A stretch of 64,000 nt of DNA. Origin: Calditrichota bacterium. GTDB taxonomy: Bacteria > Zhuqueibacterota > Zhuqueibacteria > Zhuqueibacterales > Geothermadaptataceae. Positions 62,384-64,000 of the stretch are shown here, in pieces (within the stretch, counting starts at the first letter, position 1; the number at the start of each line of letters is the position of its first letter). A model generated the notes under the pieces. That model did not search any database and was not told where the DNA came from. It was given only the letters and a program-made list of their open reading frames with translations. Position numbers and translations under genes: made by a program. The DNA lies in the NCBI GenBank assembly GCA_008501765.1, contig QQUE01000006.1:1-64000 (forward strand), written 5' to 3'.

Positions 62384-63862
62384 ATGGAGCATTACGGCTG
62401 GCTTTCGATTTTGCCACCAATTATGGCTATTGCTTTGGCGATCAAAACTCGCCAGGTATTTATTTCTTTGCTTTTCGGGATTTGGCTGGGCTGGGTCATT
62501 TTAAAGGGCTGGAGTTTTTTCGATGGAACAATTGCCACAATCCAGGCGCTGGTTGACGTTTTTCAGGATGCCGGCAATACCCGAACAATCATGTTTAGCG
62601 CTCTCGTGGGAGCACTCATCGCTTTTATCCAGCGCTCCGGAGGGGTCGAAGGATTTATTCTCAAAGTAAATTCATTTTTGCAGCGGCGTGGGGGCAACAG
62701 TCGCCGGCTGGTGCAAATTTTAGCCTGGCTCACCGGATTCTCAATTTTTGTCGAATCAAGCATTAATGTACTCACAGTCGGCGCCATTTTTCGCCCGATT
62801 TTTGATAAACTGAAAATCCCTCGCGAAAAACTGGCCTATATTGCAGATTCCATCTCAGCGCCAACTTGTATTTTGATTCCTCTCAATGCCTGGGGTGCTT
62901 ATATAATGGGGCTGCTGTTGGCGCAGGGAATTTCCGAACCGCTGACAACGATGATCAAAGCATATCCCTTAAATTTTTATCCGATTTTAGCGATGCTGGC
63001 CGTTGTTCTGGTTATCGTTCTGCAAAAAGATTTTGGTCCGATGAAAAAGGCGGAAGAACGGGCACAAAAAGAAGGCAAAGTTATCGCGGATAACGCCACA
63101 CCAATGATTTCCTCTGAGGTCATTGCATTAGAGAAAAAAGAAGGAGTCACACCAAAAGCGCGAAATATGCTCATCCCTATTTTTGTCATGGTTTTCATGA
63201 TGCCCATCGGTCTGGTTTTTTCAGGCTGGGAGGTGGCGAGCCAATCCGTGGATTTGAGCTTTCTGCAGAAAGTTTTTACCGCATTGGGCAACGGCTCCGG
63301 ATCGAAAGCGGTCTTGTGGGCTGTTCTAACCTCAATTCTGGTGGCGATGATTTTGTATCGCTCGCAAAAAATATTTAATTTGCAGGAATTGCTGGATTTG
63401 ATTTTTAAGGGCGTCGGTGGGCTGATTCCTCTGGCATTATTAATGATGCTGGCCTTTGCAATCGGAAAAGTCTGCAAGGATTTGGGCGCAGGATTTTTCA
63501 TCGCTGAGGTTGCCGGGCAGTGGCTCAGTCCAGTTTTGGTGCCGGCCATTCTTTTCGCGGTGAGTGGATTTATCGCATTTTCAACGGGAACTTCCTGGGG
63601 AACTTTTGCCATAATGGTGCCGATCGGAATTCCCATGGCAGCAACACTGGGAGTTTATCCACCATTGGCAGTTGCTGCCGTTTTGGGGGGTGGCGTTTTT
63701 GGCGATCACTGTTCGCCGATCTCTGACACCACTATAATTTCGTCGATGGCATCAGCGAGTGATCACATTGATCATGTTAAAACACAGCTTCCCTATGCTT
63801 TGGCGGCCGGCGGCTTGGCTCTGGTCTTTTATTTAATTGCAGGAATAGTCTTTTCAATTTAA
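62384..63862 (+). CDS. NhaC-family Na+/H+ antiporter
   Basis: The 492-residue inner-membrane protein has about eleven or twelve helices. Diagnostic NhaC-family motifs are FISLLFGIWLGWV, GGVEGF, ISAPTCILIPLNAWGAY, FSTGTSWGTFAIMVPIG and GDHCSPISDTTIISSMAS. Members exchange sodium, and sometimes amino or organic acids, for protons. A ribosome site GGAGG lies 5 bp before the ATG. It stands alone after the serS terminator, so it must have its own promoter or depend on read-through. Confidence 0.88.
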   Translation: MEHYGWLSILPPIMAIALAIKTRQVFISLLFGIWLGWVILKGWSFFDGTIATIQALVDVFQDAGNTRTIMFSALVGALIAFIQRSGGVEGFILKVNSFLQRRGGNSRRLVQILAWLTGFSIFVESSINVLTVGAIFRPIFDKLKIPREKLAYIADSISAPTCILIPLNAWGAYIMGLLLAQGISEPLTTMIKAYPLNFYPILAMLAVVLVIVLQKDFGPMKKAEERAQKEGKVIADNATPMISSEVIALEKKEGVTPKARNMLIPIFVMVFMMPIGLVFSGWEVASQSVDLSFLQKVFTALGNGSGSKAVLWAVLTSILVAMILYRSQKIFNLQELLDLIFKGVGGLIPLALLMMLAFAIGKVCKDLGAGFFIAEVAGQWLSPVLVPAILFAVSGFIAFSTGTSWGTFAIMVPIGIPMAATLGVYPPLAVAAVLGGGVFGDHCSPISDTTIISSMASASDHIDHVKTQLPYALAAGGLALVFYLIAGIVFSI

Positions 63863-63942
63863 GCGTTTTTAATAACTGAAATAAAATACTTTTGTATATT
63901 CCACTACCTGCAATTCTACCATATTGATAGCGGAGCCTGCGG

Positions 63943-64000
63943 TTGCGATTAAATTCTTCGTTTAAAAAGATAGGGAGCATCTTATTAATTTTAGTTGTAG
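63943..64000 (+). CDS. Possible start of an exported or membrane protein (partial)
   Basis: A TTG at 63943, with GGAG 7 bp upstream, opens a frame to the window end. It reads (M)RLNSSFKKIGSILLILVV, a charged start followed by a hydrophobic stretch, like a signal peptide. Only 19 codons are visible, so this is a tentative call. Confidence 0.35.
   Translation, partial: MRLNSSFKKIGSILLILVV

Overview
The window looks like a chromosome segment of a Gram-negative, outer-membrane-bearing bacterium. The evidence is a TonB-dependent receptor, porin-like and OmpA-size beta-barrel proteins, a type II secretion (T2SS) operon and a Wza/Wzz/Wzy/Wzx polysaccharide locus. It also carries selenocysteine machinery (SelB and a UCA-anticodon tRNA), a tricorn-type protease, ArsM and an NhaC-type antiporter. 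Base composition is moderate, roughly 40-45% G+C by eye. The mix suggests an FCB-superphylum or KSB1/Calditrichota-like lineage. That is inference; no rRNA is present to test it.

Layout. 1-127: right end of an IS3-group element. 423-5964 (minus): T2SS core operon gspE-F-O-G-H-I, with no gspD/J/K/L/M in the window. 6270-11117: a lone receiver, then an OmpR-type regulator, porin, small phosphate-binding-like protein and sensor kinase. 11247-15233 (minus): selB, a membrane protein, pdxB and tRNA-Sec, probably one unit. 15390-25628: envelope and metabolic genes, including an M14 peptidase whose C-terminal half resembles a shortened amidohydrolase without its HxH motif. Next to it is an intact N-acyl-D-amino-acid deacylase. 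An Lrp regulator and ArsM follow. 25766-34189 (minus): a hybrid kinase, then an operon of TonB receptor, YfiR-like protein and CHASE8-like/HAMP/4xPAS kinase. 34776-38553 (minus): GH29 fucosidase, M50-like membrane protein and an NmrA-like protein, set among dispersed palindromic repeats. 39269-44488: tricorn protease and an MsbA-like exporter, convergent. 44893-59857 (plus): surface polysaccharide locus. 60158-63862: phosphopantetheinyl transferase, serS and nhaC.

The polysaccharide locus reads as a Wzx/Wzy-dependent system. RfbB and a UDP-sugar dehydrogenase make precursors. A GT2-phosphoglycosyltransferase fusion starts the lipid-linked unit, several glycosyltransferases extend it, Wzx flips it, Wzy polymerises it, and Wzz/Wza set length and export. 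The block from about 49.8 to 58.2 kb is visibly more AT-rich than both sides. It ends in a beheaded, frameshifted glycosyltransferase, which looks like the scar of a cassette exchange.

Intergenic DNA is rich in repeats: a four-copy REP/BIME-like palindromic family, one copy of which is split by a 406-bp MITE-like insertion with an apparent 9-bp target duplication; a second MITE-like element with long inverted repeats; a 125-bp tandem array with a compensatory hairpin change; and a dispersed repeat of about 175 bp present twice.
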